A DNA stretch of 64,000 nt from Treponema_C sp050320395 (GTDB lineage Bacteria; Spirochaetota; Spirochaetia; Treponematales; Treponemataceae). The stretch covers positions 2,170,001 to 2,234,000 of the forward strand of contig NZ_CP144459.1 of the NCBI RefSeq assembly GCF_050320395.1. Direction: 5' to 3'. Positions 40,186 through 49,216 of this stretch are shown here, piece after piece. Within the stretch, counting starts at the first letter, position 1. The number at the start of each line of letters is the position of its first letter. Position numbers and translations under genes: made by a program. A model generated the notes under the pieces. The model had not been told where the DNA came from, did not search any database, and worked only from the letters and a program-made list of their open reading frames with translations.

Positions 40186-40983
40186 TCAGTCGTTTTCGGG
40201 ATTCAGCAATAAACGCTGCTTTTCTTCTTCGAGGTCTTTTAAAAATTGTTCGTCGACAATGGGCGGATTTTGTTCAAAATACAAAATTTGCGTAAGAGCT
40301 TCCTTTGTTTCAATGCGCCACATGGGAACGACGTTTTCTTTTCCCCGAAAAAATCCGAAGGCGAGCGGTATATTTTCGATCCGCTTACCTGCAAGGGGGC
40401 GCGAAGCTATAAAACCCGTATCGTTTTCAAGGCACAAGTCCGTGCAATCGAGGTTGTCGTCCGAAACAAGAAAATTAAAAGGGAACTGGACGGTTTCATA
40501 TAAAGGAGAACAAACCGCCTCTTTAAGACGCGTAATGTTATCCGTTATAAAGCCCGTATGCCGTATTTTTCCCTCATCTTTTAATAGTTGAACAGTATCG
40601 TATAAACCGTCGCTTCCGCCGGGTTCGGGCATAAAGCCCGGGTCGCGGATTTGATATAAGTCAAGATAATCGGTTTGCAAAAAAGCAAGCATACGCTCGG
40701 CATCCCGGCGGGCATCGGAACCGTTTTTGGCATCGCTTCCGAATGCAAAATAGACGGTCGGCCTGAGCGATGCAAAAAGGGAACTTATTTTTGAAGACGG
40801 ACTTTCAAGCGACGGAAAATGAAAAAAGTTAACTTCTCCCTCGTAAGCCGCATGCAGGAGCTCCGCTGTCTCATCGTTTGAAAGGGCCCCGCTTTTTACG
40901 GCCCTTGCCAAAGACACGGTATCCAATGCGGTACGGCTTACGACAAGATTTGTTTTTCCCAAACGTATGTATTCCATAACCAA
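40186..40983 (-). CDS. Aldo/keto-reductase-fold protein, catalytic residues lost
   Basis: A protein of 265 residues with AKR-like sequence: EYIRLGKTNLVVSRTALDTV, LLHAAYEGEVNFFHFPSLE, LQTDYLDLYQIRDPG and LKDEGKIRHTGFITDN. The four catalytic positions look replaced: the DTA-x-x-Y motif reads HFPSL, the lysine strand reads VYFAFGSD, and the H of the LYQ-H motif is R. It may have become a regulatory or scaffold protein. Convergent with the HD-GYP gene, 40 bases apart. Confidence 0.7.
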   Translation of the reverse strand: MVMEYIRLGKTNLVVSRTALDTVSLARAVKSGALSNDETAELLHAAYEGEVNFFHFPSLESPSSKISSLFASLRPTVYFAFGSDAKNGSDARRDAERMLAFLQTDYLDLYQIRDPGFMPEPGGSDGLYDTVQLLKDEGKIRHTGFITDNITRLKEAVCSPLYETVQFPFNFLVSDDNLDCTDLCLENDTGFIASRPLAGKRIENIPLAFGFFRGKENVVPMWRIETKEALTQILYFEQNPPIVDEQFLKDLEEEKQRLLLNPEND

Positions 40984-41006
40984 TCAACAAACCGGCCGAC
41001 AGGGGC

Positions 41007-42356
41007 TTATTTTACCCTGCCGTAATTCTTGATTTCTTCGCGCAATCGTTCGGCCAAAGCTGCACGGGGCAGTCTCACCTGTTCCATCGAATCGCGGAAA
41101 CGCAGGGTTACGCTGTTGTCGTCCTTTGTTTCGTAGTCGACCGTAACGCAAAAGGGAGTGCCGATTTCATCCTGACGGCGGTAGCGCTTACCGATGGCGC
41201 CGGCTTGATCGTAATCGGTAACAAAGTCGTCTTTTAATTCGTTTCGGATTTCCTGAGCGATTTCCGCCAAACCGTCCTTTTTCATAAGCGGCAGCACCGC
41301 AACCGTAACCGGGGCGATTTTCGGGTGAAAGCGCAGCACTGTTCTCCAATCGTCGTCGTTCCCCTTGTCCGCAACCTTTTCTTCTTCGTAAGCATCGCAC
41401 AAAAACATCAATACGTTGCGCGTAAGTCCCGCCGAGGTTTCGATAATATAGGGAATGTAGCGCTCGTTGCCGTTATCCTGATCGATGTACTGCATATCCT
41501 TACCCGAATATTCGGTATGACGCTTTAAGTCAAAGTCCGTGCGGTTGTGCACCCCTTCCAATTCCTGAAAGCCCATCGGAAACTCGTATTCGATATCGTA
41601 AGCGTCTTTTGCATAGTGGGCAAGCTTTTCGTGGTGATACCAGCGGAGCTTGTCCGTACGCACGCCGTATTTTTTGTAAAAGGTCCAGCGTTCATTGCGC
41701 CAAAACTCGAAAAACTTATCGTCCTCGCCCGGCTTTACAAAAAACTGCATTTCCATTTGCTCGAACTCGCAGGTACGGAAAATAAAGTTTTTTGTAACGA
41801 TTTCGTTGCGGAACGCCTTTCCCACCTGCGCAATACCGAAAGGAATCTTCATGCGGTTCGATTGAATGATGTTTTTATAGTTGACGTAAATACCCTGAGC
41901 GGTTTCCGGGCGGAGGTAGACGATACTCGCCGTATCTTCGGCCGGCCCGATGTGGGTTTTAAACATAAGGTTGAATTCGCGCGGGTCGGTCAATTCGCCG
42001 CCGCAGGAAGGACATTTTTTTTCGGCTAAAGCCTTTTGATCCATCGTATCGGCACGGTAGCGCATTTTGCATTTTTTACAGTCAACCAGGGGGTCGGAAA
42101 AATTTGCAACGTGGCCGGAAGCTTCCCATACGCGCGGATGCATTAAAATCGCGGCGTCCAAGCCGACGATATTATCGTGCAGCTGGGTCATTTCCTTCCA
42201 CCACGCGTTTTGTATATTTTTTTTCAGTTCAATGCCCAAGGGGCCGTAATCCCAAGCGCCCGCCTGTCCGCCGTAAATCTCGGAGGACTGAAACACAAAG
42301 CCGCGCCTCTTGCACAAACTGACGATTTTTTCCATTGAAATTGCATGATCTTCCAT
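41007..42356 (-). CDS. glyQS: Glycyl-tRNA synthetase, alpha2 type
   Basis: A class II synthetase of about 449 residues from ATG 42356, which follows CAGGAG; an in-frame extension to 42452 starts upstream of a TATACT box (42458-42453) and is unlikely. Features: EKIVSLCKRRGFVFQSSEIYGG, motif 1 region with DYGPLGIELKKNI, a four-cysteine zinc element (CKKCKMRY and CPSCGG), motif 2 FRNEIVTKNFIFRTCEFEQMEMQFF and motif 3 ETSAGLTRNVLMFLCDAY. It charges tRNA-Gly in translation. Confidence 0.95.
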   Translation of the reverse strand: MEDHAISMEKIVSLCKRRGFVFQSSEIYGGQAGAWDYGPLGIELKKNIQNAWWKEMTQLHDNIVGLDAAILMHPRVWEASGHVANFSDPLVDCKKCKMRYRADTMDQKALAEKKCPSCGGELTDPREFNLMFKTHIGPAEDTASIVYLRPETAQGIYVNYKNIIQSNRMKIPFGIAQVGKAFRNEIVTKNFIFRTCEFEQMEMQFFVKPGEDDKFFEFWRNERWTFYKKYGVRTDKLRWYHHEKLAHYAKDAYDIEYEFPMGFQELEGVHNRTDFDLKRHTEYSGKDMQYIDQDNGNERYIPYIIETSAGLTRNVLMFLCDAYEEEKVADKGNDDDWRTVLRFHPKIAPVTVAVLPLMKKDGLAEIAQEIRNELKDDFVTDYDQAGAIGKRYRRQDEIGTPFCVTVDYETKDDNSVTLRFRDSMEQVRLPRAALAERLREEIKNYGRVK

Positions 42357-42507
42357 AAAAAACTCCTGTACATACTCCAAATGCCGTCTGCAGGCACAGC
42401 GGACAGGGAGGCCCCGGCTGCCGAACAAAGAGAGCGCTTTTGAAGTCCGCACAGTATATCACGGAAAAGGCAAGCGTGTACAGGGGCGTAAAAAACATAA
42501 AAACTTA

Positions 42508-42536
42508 TTGACATTAATACCTTCATCGGCTATATT
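42508..42536 (+). promoter_or_regulatory. Promoter of the nitrogenase-like operon
   Basis: TTGACA (42508-42513), 17-base spacer, TATATT (42531-42536). One of the best promoters in the window. Transcription should start near 42543, with a 40-base leader before GTG 42585. Confidence 0.8.
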
Positions 42537-42554
42537 TTGCCTTAAAAAGAAGTT

Positions 42555-42569
42555 ATATTAGACTAATAT
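42555..42569. promoter_or_regulatory. 7-1-7 palindrome, probable metalloregulator operator
   Basis: ATATTAG-A-CTAATAT is a perfect 15-bp palindrome just after the expected start point. Position and symmetry suit a Fur- or DtxR-type repressor that blocks the operon when metal is plentiful. The sequence is not a textbook Fur or DtxR box, so the regulator is unknown. Confidence 0.6.
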
Positions 42570-42584
42570 TCTCGGAGAGTCAGT

Positions 42585-43343
42585 GTGCGTAAAATCGCTG
42601 TATACGGAAAGGGCGGCATAGGAAAATCGACTACGGTTTCCAATTTATCGGCCGCATTAAGCGTTAAGGGGTACAAGGTAATGCAAATCGGCTGCGACCC
42701 CAAAGCCGATTCGACCAGAAACATTATGGGCGGAAAAAAAATCCCTACGGTTTTGGATTCGCTTAAAGAAAAAAAATCAATCAGTCTTGAAGACGTCGTG
42801 TTTACGGGCTTTAACGGCATATTGTGCGTTGAATCGGGCGGCCCTACTCCCGGAATCGGCTGTGCAGGACGCGGCATTATCACCGCCTTTGATACCCTTG
42901 AAGATTTGGGCGCCTACGAAACATATAAACCCGACATCGTACTCTACGATGTTTTGGGAGATGTCGTATGCGGCGGCTTTGCCATGCCCATACGCGACGG
43001 GTATGCAAAAGACGTGTGCATTGTAACATCGGGTGAAATGATGGCCTTATACGCCGCCGACAATATTTTACGCGCAGTGCATAATTTTGCGTCCCGCGGC
43101 TATGCAAAGTGTGCCGGCTTGATTTTAAATAAGCGCAATATAGAAAACGAAGATGAGATTGTCGCCCGGGCGGCACGGGAGATGAACACATCCGTGTTAA
43201 AAACCCTGCCGCGCAGCCGGTCGGTTCAGGAAGCCGAAACAGAAGGTAAAACCGTTATCCAAGCCCTTCCCGATTCGGCTATGGCAAAAGAATACGAGGA
43301 TTTAAGTTCCGTCATCTTACAGGTAACCGAAGATGTGCTGTAA
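42585..43343 (+). CDS. NifH-like iron protein (nitrogenase-like reductase component)
   Basis: A protein of 252 residues with a GTG start after CTCGGAGAG. P-loop YGKGGIGKSTT (about 7-17), switch regions IGCDPKADSTRN and YDVLGDVVCGG, and both cysteines that hold the shared [4Fe-4S] cluster of a NifH dimer, C93 (GIGCAGRGI) and C129. It should pass electrons with ATP hydrolysis to the two component-1-like proteins encoded next. It is shorter than NifH (about 290), as in nitrogenase-like enzymes. Its 3' end overlaps the next gene by 11 bases. Confidence 0.85.
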   Translation: MRKIAVYGKGGIGKSTTVSNLSAALSVKGYKVMQIGCDPKADSTRNIMGGKKIPTVLDSLKEKKSISLEDVVFTGFNGILCVESGGPTPGIGCAGRGIITAFDTLEDLGAYETYKPDIVLYDVLGDVVCGGFAMPIRDGYAKDVCIVTSGEMMALYAADNILRAVHNFASRGYAKCAGLILNKRNIENEDEIVARAAREMNTSVLKTLPRSRSVQEAETEGKTVIQALPDSAMAKEYEDLSSVILQVTEDVL

Positions 43344-44601
43344 TCATTTTCAAAACACCCTGCACTACACATCTCCCGCCCACGGCGATTGGGGTTTGGT
43401 ACGGGTTGCGATGATGCTTCCCGAATCTCACCAGCTTTTTGTATGCCCGGCCGCGTGCGGAAGGCACGGAGCTTTGGGGGCCTATCAGCAAAATCAAAAA
43501 GAACGGTTGTCGTATTTATATGTAGACCAAAGCGATATTGTAGACGGTTATGACGATTTAATCATTCAAGCATGCGGTGAATTGCTTGAAGCGTTGGATA
43601 CAAAGCCGAAGGTTTTACTCATCGTCGTAAGCTGCATTGACGACTTTTTGGGCACCGATCACGAAGCCGTAGCCGAAAAACTGCACAGCTTACATCCTGC
43701 CGTCCGTTTTATATTCGGCCACATGAATCCCATTTCTTTGGATAAAAAACATCCGCCGATGATAAGCACCCTGCACGCCGTATACGGTTTGCTTGAAAAA
43801 AACGATACCGAACTGTCCGCAGTGAACCTGATAGGCTGTTTTGCCGGCATCGAAAAAAGCTGCGAATTGTACCGCTTTTTAAAAACACTGGGTATCGAAT
43901 ATGTCCGCCATATCGGCGAGTGTAAAACTTTTGAAGACTTTAAGCGCATGGAGCAAAGCCGGCTTAACCTCTTGTTTTCTCCTGCGGGAAAGTTCGCCTG
44001 CGAAGGAATGGAAAAAAAAGCCGGCATTCCCTATATTCCCGTTTTTATCGGCTATGACAAAGAAGAAATAAAAAAACAATATGCACGCATAGCGGCCTTT
44101 TTCGGCGCACAAACCGGCACCGAAAGTACCGCGTATGATTTTAGCGCCGACATCGAACAGGCGGAAAAAGCCGTACAAAGGGCAAAAGAAAAAATCGGCA
44201 GCCTTCCGGTTATTATTGACGATTCGTGTACGCGCCGCCCTTTTTCGCTCGGCCGCGTATTGCTTAACTACGGCTTTAATGTAGTGCGGATTTTTGCACA
44301 GCAATGCATTCCGCCCGATAAAGCCGCTTATGACGAAATCGTATCGGCGCATCCTGAGGTGGAAATCGTACAACCCCAGCACCACGATATTTTAAAGTTC
44401 GACAAGCGCCTGCCTGAAAGTTTGGCGCTCGGTTTTCAATCGGGCTATATATCCGCTTCCGATTACGTCGTCAACCTCGTAAACGACGACGGACTTTTCG
44501 GCTTTGACGGTGTGCGCCGCCTTGCGGATATGATGAGCGATGCTTTAAATCAAAAAGCGGACTTGGAAAGAATGATAAAGGAATACGGACTGGTAATATG
44601 A
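43333..44601 (+). CDS. Nitrogenase component-1-like protein, first subunit (NifD/NifE-like)
   Basis: A protein of 422 residues with three Rossmann-like domains typical of the family. Cluster-type cysteines: C38 and C42 (FVCPAACGRHGAL) and C101 (VVSCIDDFLGTD), matching P-cluster ligand positions of NifD. I see no equivalent of the FeMo-cofactor cysteine (C275) of NifD. LKFDKRLPESLALGFQSGYI resembles the end of the third domain. It probably forms a heterotetramer with the 44598 product. Overlaps the following gene as ATGA. Confidence 0.8.
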   Translation: MCCNHFQNTLHYTSPAHGDWGLVRVAMMLPESHQLFVCPAACGRHGALGAYQQNQKERLSYLYVDQSDIVDGYDDLIIQACGELLEALDTKPKVLLIVVSCIDDFLGTDHEAVAEKLHSLHPAVRFIFGHMNPISLDKKHPPMISTLHAVYGLLEKNDTELSAVNLIGCFAGIEKSCELYRFLKTLGIEYVRHIGECKTFEDFKRMEQSRLNLLFSPAGKFACEGMEKKAGIPYIPVFIGYDKEEIKKQYARIAAFFGAQTGTESTAYDFSADIEQAEKAVQRAKEKIGSLPVIIDDSCTRRPFSLGRVLLNYGFNVVRIFAQQCIPPDKAAYDEIVSAHPEVEIVQPQHHDILKFDKRLPESLALGFQSGYISASDYVVNLVNDDGLFGFDGVRRLADMMSDALNQKADLERMIKEYGLVI

Positions 44602-45794
44602 AAAATTTAAGCATTTGGCTTCCGCCTTTTTCCCCCGATTACTCGGGCGCCGCTTCGGTTATGTTCGATTTTAACGCCCTTACCGCCATGCATGACGCGG
44701 CAGGCTGTACGGGCAATTATACCGGTTATGACGAACCGCGCTGGTACAATTCCGAAAAAAACATACTTTGTTCCGGCATGCGCGAAATGGACGCCGTATT
44801 GGGCGACGACAGCATATTGACCGATAAAATGCTTGCCGCAATAAAAAGCCTCAATCCCGAACTTACGGCCCTGGTCGGCACCCCCGTTCCCATGCTCATC
44901 GGTACCGACTTAAAGGGTCTTGCCAAAGAATTGGAGGCCGCATCGGGCATTCCTTCAATCGGTATAGAAACAACGGGAACCTCGTACTACGACAGGGGAA
45001 TCTTTATTACATGGAAAGAACTCATAGATAAATTCGCCCGAAGCGACAGTGCGGTAACGGAAAAAAGCGTAAACATTATCGGGGCAAACCCCATCGATTT
45101 TGTACTATACGAAAACATGGAAAGCCTGCAAGCGATTTTAAAAGATGCAGGTTATACGGTCAATTTTTGCGCTATGCAAAAACTATCGACAAAGGACGTG
45201 CAAAACTTATACGCGGCGCAGGCAAATATCGCCGTGTCGCAATCGGGCTTTTTAATTGCCGATTATCTGTACAAAAAACAAAAACAGCCCTTTATAGCAG
45301 GTTATCCCGTAGGAGAGGCGGAAATTGCAGGTTTTATACGGGAATTGCAAACGGTGTGCACTGAGCGGGAAAACCGCGTGTGGGGAGCCGAACCTGAGGA
45401 CGGCCCAAGCGGCTCGGCTTCCATATTGCTTGCAGGCGAACAGATTTTTTGCAATTCGCTCAGACACGCCCTCAAACATCAATATTATATTACCGGAATC
45501 GAAACCGGCTGCGTATTCGGTTTTTATGAACGCATTGTACAAAAAGGAGATACGGAACTCCGGGACGAGGGAGAAATAAAAAAACATATAAACGATCCGC
45601 GCTTTAAAATCATAGCGGCGGACCCGTTTTTTAAAAAACTTATCAAACACAGGGACAACCTTGATTTTATGGAAATGCCGCATTTCGGTATTTCAAGTAA
45701 ATTTTATAGAAAAGACGCACGGCAATTTATAGGAAAGGGAGGTGATGACATTTTAACCGATTTTTGTACAAAAATCGGCCGCGTACAACAATGA
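44598..45794 (+). CDS. Nitrogenase component-1-like protein, second subunit (NifK/NifN-like)
   Basis: A protein of 398 residues. C37 in AAGCTGNYTGYDEPRW and C58 in NILCSGMRE are candidate cluster ligands. The third P-cluster cysteine of NifK appears lost: the matching stretch reads VGTPVPMLIGTDL. A GIETTGTSYYDRG loop and a FISSKFYRK-like C-terminus are family-like. With only part of the P-cluster ligands in the pair, a [4Fe-4S] cluster as in protochlorophyllide reductase is more likely. Confidence 0.78.
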   Translation: MKNLSIWLPPFSPDYSGAASVMFDFNALTAMHDAAGCTGNYTGYDEPRWYNSEKNILCSGMREMDAVLGDDSILTDKMLAAIKSLNPELTALVGTPVPMLIGTDLKGLAKELEAASGIPSIGIETTGTSYYDRGIFITWKELIDKFARSDSAVTEKSVNIIGANPIDFVLYENMESLQAILKDAGYTVNFCAMQKLSTKDVQNLYAAQANIAVSQSGFLIADYLYKKQKQPFIAGYPVGEAEIAGFIRELQTVCTERENRVWGAEPEDGPSGSASILLAGEQIFCNSLRHALKHQYYITGIETGCVFGFYERIVQKGDTELRDEGEIKKHINDPRFKIIAADPFFKKLIKHRDNLDFMEMPHFGISSKFYRKDARQFIGKGGDDILTDFCTKIGRVQQ

Positions 45795-45845
45795 CAGGCA
45801 TAACACAGGCTTGCCCGTCCACATAGAATTTTTTAGGAGAATAAA

Positions 45846-46952
45846 ATGAAAAAATATACCGTACTTTTGGGAATTGCCGTATTCTTTTTTATCTTCGTTT
45901 CATGCGGCAAAGAAACAAAAAAAGCCGCCGATACCAAGGCGGCCCTCAGAACCGTTGTCGATCATAACGGAGAAACCGTCGAAATCCCCGGCGAAATCAA
46001 TAAAATCGTTATTCACCAGCTTTTGCCCCTGCCCTCCGTCCTGTGCGTATTCGACGGATCCGCCGACCGCTTGGTGGGCATTCCGCCGGCTTCCATGACG
46101 GCCGCACGCGGCTCTTTGCTTGAAAAAACCTTCCCCAAAATAACGTCGGCTTCCACCGCCTTTACAAACGGCAACGATTTGAACATTGAAGCCCTGCTCA
46201 ATTTGGAACCCGACGTTGTTTTCCACGGCGCAGGCCCTGAAATGAGTAAAAAACTGCGCGAAGCGGGCCTTAATGCAGTCGGGTTCAGCGCGCGCAAATT
46301 CGATTACGATTGCGTCGTTACCTTTGAAAAATGGATAGACTTGTTGGGACAAGTATTGGATAAAGAAGACAAAGCCGCAGGTATCGGAGAATACGGACAC
46401 AAAGTACATGCCGATATTCAAAAGCGTTTGGAAAAAATCGACGCAAAAGACAAGCCGCGTGCAATGATTTTGTTTAACTACAACGACAGCGCGCTCACCG
46501 TTTCGGGAAGTCAGTTTTTCGGTCAATACTGGCTTACTTCAACCGGAGCCGTCAATGTCGCCGAAGATTTAAAGGGCGTCGCTCCGGTCAACATGGAGCA
46601 AATTATACAGTGGGACCCGGATATCATTTATATCACCAATTTCAGCCCGCGTATGCCCGAAGATTTAATCGAAAACAAAATCGGCGGCCACGATTGGAGC
46701 CAAATCAAAGCGGTAAAAAACAAAAAGGTGTACAAATTCCCCTTAGGCATGTACCGCGGTTTTCCGCCGGCTTCCGACACTCCCCTTATTTTACAGTGGC
46801 TGGCAACGCACAACCAGCCGGAACTCTTTAAGGACATCGATATTATCAAAGAAACCAAAAAGTTTTACAAAAAATTTTATCAAATCGACTTAACCGAAGA
46901 AGATATCCGCACGATATTCAATCCTTCAAGAAGCGCCGGGAAGTACAAATGA
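45846..46952 (+). CDS. ABC importer substrate-binding lipoprotein (iron/cobalamin type)
   Basis: A protein of 368 residues with a lipoprotein signal (FFFIFVSCG, Cys at about 20). Class III periplasmic-binding fold: TVVDHNGETVEIPGEINKIVI at the start, LNIEALLNLEPDVVFHGAG, and a long helix linking two lobes. This class binds iron-siderophore, haem or corrinoid. It follows the nitrogenase-like genes after 51 bases, with AGGAG before ATG, and overlaps the permease gene by four bases. Ligand not predictable from sequence. Confidence 0.88.
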   Translation: MKKYTVLLGIAVFFFIFVSCGKETKKAADTKAALRTVVDHNGETVEIPGEINKIVIHQLLPLPSVLCVFDGSADRLVGIPPASMTAARGSLLEKTFPKITSASTAFTNGNDLNIEALLNLEPDVVFHGAGPEMSKKLREAGLNAVGFSARKFDYDCVVTFEKWIDLLGQVLDKEDKAAGIGEYGHKVHADIQKRLEKIDAKDKPRAMILFNYNDSALTVSGSQFFGQYWLTSTGAVNVAEDLKGVAPVNMEQIIQWDPDIIYITNFSPRMPEDLIENKIGGHDWSQIKAVKNKKVYKFPLGMYRGFPPASDTPLILQWLATHNQPELFKDIDIIKETKKFYKKFYQIDLTEEDIRTIFNPSRSAGKYK

Positions 46953-47968
46953 CAAAAGAGCACCGAAAATTTTATATAGGCATATCGGTATTAGCCGTTT
47001 TATTTTTTGTTACCGCACTTTTGTGCCTTAATATAGGCCGCTATCACGTTCCCTTGAATAAAATGCTTTCGGTGCTCTTTAATTATGCCGACAGTATGAG
47101 CGCCGAGCCGAAACTGCATTCGATTGTGTTTAAAATACGGCTGCCGCGCATACTGCTTGCCGCCTTTGCAGGAGCAGGTCTTGCCGTTGCGGGGGCGGCC
47201 TTTCAAGCCCTGTTTTCAAACCCCCTTGCTACCCCCGATACCCTCGGAGTGGCATCGGGCGCCTCTTTCGGAGCGGTTGCCGCCCTGCTTTTTTCGCTGA
47301 ACGCCTTATTCGTACAGCTTTTTGCATTGGCGGCAGGCATTGCAGCTTTGTTTTTAACCGTCCTTATCGGAAAAAATAAAAAGGGCGGAAAAAGCAATAT
47401 CATTATGATTATACTTGCCGGAATGGCCGTATCGTCTTTGAGCCAAGCCCTTGTATCTTTGGCAAAATATCTTGCCGACACCGAAGAAGTGCTGCCGGCC
47501 ATTACCTTTTGGCTTATGGGCAGCATGGCAAGCGCAAAATACTCGCACCTTATCATAGGCCTTCCCTTTATTACAATCGGTATGCTGCTTTTATGGAGCG
47601 TACGCTGGCGGCTGAATATCCTTACCTTCAGCGAAGACGAAGCGCGCTCCTTAGGCGTAAACGTAAAAGCGGTGCGCCTTATTACCATGTTCAGCGCAAC
47701 CCTCATCACCGCTTCAACCGTTTCCATGTGCGGCCAAGTAGGCTGGGTGGGTTTATTGGTGCCCCACATCGCACGTATGATTTTCGGCAACAACAGCAGC
47801 TTTGTTATTCCCGCAAGCGTCGGTTTGGGAGCCGTTTTAATGATTATTATAGACACGGCGGCACGCAGCCTTATCAACTCCGAGATTCCCGTGTCAATTT
47901 TAACCGCCGCCTTGGGAGCGCCCCTTTTTATCTTTCTCTTAAAAAAAACGGGAGGAATACAATCATGA
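46949..47968 (+). CDS. ABC importer permease, FecCD family
   Basis: A protein of 339 residues with about ten membrane helices. Family motifs: LPRILLAAFAGAGLAVAGAAFQALFSNPLATPDTLGVASGA near 50-95, and VSMCGQVGWVGLLVPHIARM with the ATPase-coupling helix near 265. ATGA overlaps with both neighbours. Transports the ligand across the inner membrane as a homodimer. Confidence 0.93.
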   Translation: MTKEHRKFYIGISVLAVLFFVTALLCLNIGRYHVPLNKMLSVLFNYADSMSAEPKLHSIVFKIRLPRILLAAFAGAGLAVAGAAFQALFSNPLATPDTLGVASGASFGAVAALLFSLNALFVQLFALAAGIAALFLTVLIGKNKKGGKSNIIMIILAGMAVSSLSQALVSLAKYLADTEEVLPAITFWLMGSMASAKYSHLIIGLPFITIGMLLLWSVRWRLNILTFSEDEARSLGVNVKAVRLITMFSATLITASTVSMCGQVGWVGLLVPHIARMIFGNNSSFVIPASVGLGAVLMIIIDTAARSLINSEIPVSILTAALGAPLFIFLLKKTGGIQS

Positions 47969-48750
47969 CCTTTGAAGTTCAAAACGGCCGCTTTTCATAC
48001 GGCGGACAAAAAAACATTATAGACAATATAAGTTTTACCCTGCATCAGGGAAAAGTATTATCAGTACTCGGCCCGAACGGTGTCGGAAAAACAACCCTTT
48101 TAAAATGCTTAATGGGCTTACTGAAATGGAACAGCGGATGCACCCTGCTCGACGGCAAAAACATACGCGACTATTCGCCCAAAGAGTTTTGGAGCAAGGT
48201 TGCCTATGTGCCGCAGGCAAAACAGTCAACCTTTGCATACACGGCCCTCGAAATGGTAACCTTCGGGCGCTCGGCCCACTTGGATTTTTTCCGCCAGCCT
48301 ACCGATGAAGACCGCCGCACCGCCCTTGCCTGCATGAAAGACATCGGCATCGATTTTTTGCAAAACAAGCTGTGCAGCGAAATGAGCGGCGGCGAATTGC
48401 AAATGGTGCTTATAGCACGCGCCCTTGCCGCAAACCCGCAGCTTTTGGTATTGGACGAACCGGAGTCAAACCTTGACTTTAAAAATCAATTGACCGTTTT
48501 GGACACGATAAAAGATTTATCGCGCACAAAAAACATAAGCGTTATCGTAAACACCCACTATCCCGACCACGCAATCCAAATAGCCGACAGCACGGTTATT
48601 TTAAAACGAAACGGCGAATGTTTATACGGAGATACCGCACGGATTATAAACGAGGCAAATCTCATCGACGCCTTTAACGTAAAAGTCCGCCTTCGCGACG
48701 TGCATATAGAAGAAGAAACCTATACTTGCGTTATCCCCGTCAGCGCATAG
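47965..48750 (+). CDS. ABC importer ATPase, FecE/BtuD type
   Basis: ATG 47965 overlaps the permease stop and follows GGGAGGAA; an upstream in-frame extension to 47509 lies inside the permease gene and is spurious. About 261 residues: Walker A GPNGVGKTT, Q-loop VPQAKQ, signature EMSGGELQMV, Walker B LLVLDEPES, H-loop NTHYP. It completes a full importer with the lipoprotein and permease. Confidence 0.93.
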   Translation: MTFEVQNGRFSYGGQKNIIDNISFTLHQGKVLSVLGPNGVGKTTLLKCLMGLLKWNSGCTLLDGKNIRDYSPKEFWSKVAYVPQAKQSTFAYTALEMVTFGRSAHLDFFRQPTDEDRRTALACMKDIGIDFLQNKLCSEMSGGELQMVLIARALAANPQLLVLDEPESNLDFKNQLTVLDTIKDLSRTKNISVIVNTHYPDHAIQIADSTVILKRNGECLYGDTARIINEANLIDAFNVKVRLRDVHIEEETYTCVIPVSA

Positions 48751-49100
48751 AACCGGCACATCTTAATTCGGGCGGCTCGGGAAGGGTCTCGCCCGCTCGC
48801 CCCTTCCCGCCGGGCTTTGCGGGGCTTCGGTACACGGGCGCGGACATTACCGCCCCCGTGTGTACTGCGCAAGCGTTTTTGAAAAAACGCTTGCGCCCCC
48901 CCTCCAATCCCTGCCGTACACGGATGTACGAAAACGTTTTATGTGAGGAGTTTTGCAAAGCAAAACTCAAGGTGTACACTGCACACGAGGTGCAGTGTAC
49001 ACACAATCCCTCCCGCACAAAGATGTACGCTTTTATAACCGCCATGAACCGCGGATACAGCCTTATAAAAAATGAGTTTGTCGCAGACATACTCACCGCA

Positions 49101-49127
49101 TAAAAACTCACACAACGTGAGTTTTTA
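49101..49127. terminator. Bidirectional terminator-like hairpin
   Basis: TAAAAACTCAC and its complement around a 5-base loop; A run on one side and T run on the other, so it can act in both directions. It may end the ABC-importer transcript. Confidence 0.6.
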
Positions 49128-49182
49128 TGTCCTTTTACGTACGTCCGGTGGAGTATCAATGATACCCCTTTTAAATAAAAAA

Positions 49183-49216
49183 AGCCCGGCTTCGAGCGCA
49201 GAGCGCTCAGCAACCT
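49183..49216 (-). repeat. 5S-end-like repeat, distal copy
   Basis: Read on the minus strand: GGTTGCTG, a small hairpin (GAGCG...CGCTC), then GCCGGGC and TTTTTTTATTTAAAA. The real 5S gene ends GGTTGCTGCCGGGC-TTTTTTT. The copy thus has the 5S 3' end split by a hairpin. Confidence 0.6.

Noticed and set aside
42357..42452. N-terminal extension of glycyl-tRNA synthetase
   Set aside because: It lies at or upstream of the likely -10 box, and ATG 42356 has a clear CAGGAG site and matches the usual family start.
42585..45794. Nitrogen fixation genes
   Set aside because: No nifB, nifE/N pair or cofactor-binding cysteine; the second subunit lacks a P-cluster cysteine.
47509..47964. N-terminal extension of the ABC ATPase
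   Set aside because: It is an alternative frame of the permease gene; the ATPase starts at ATG 47965 with a good ribosome site.
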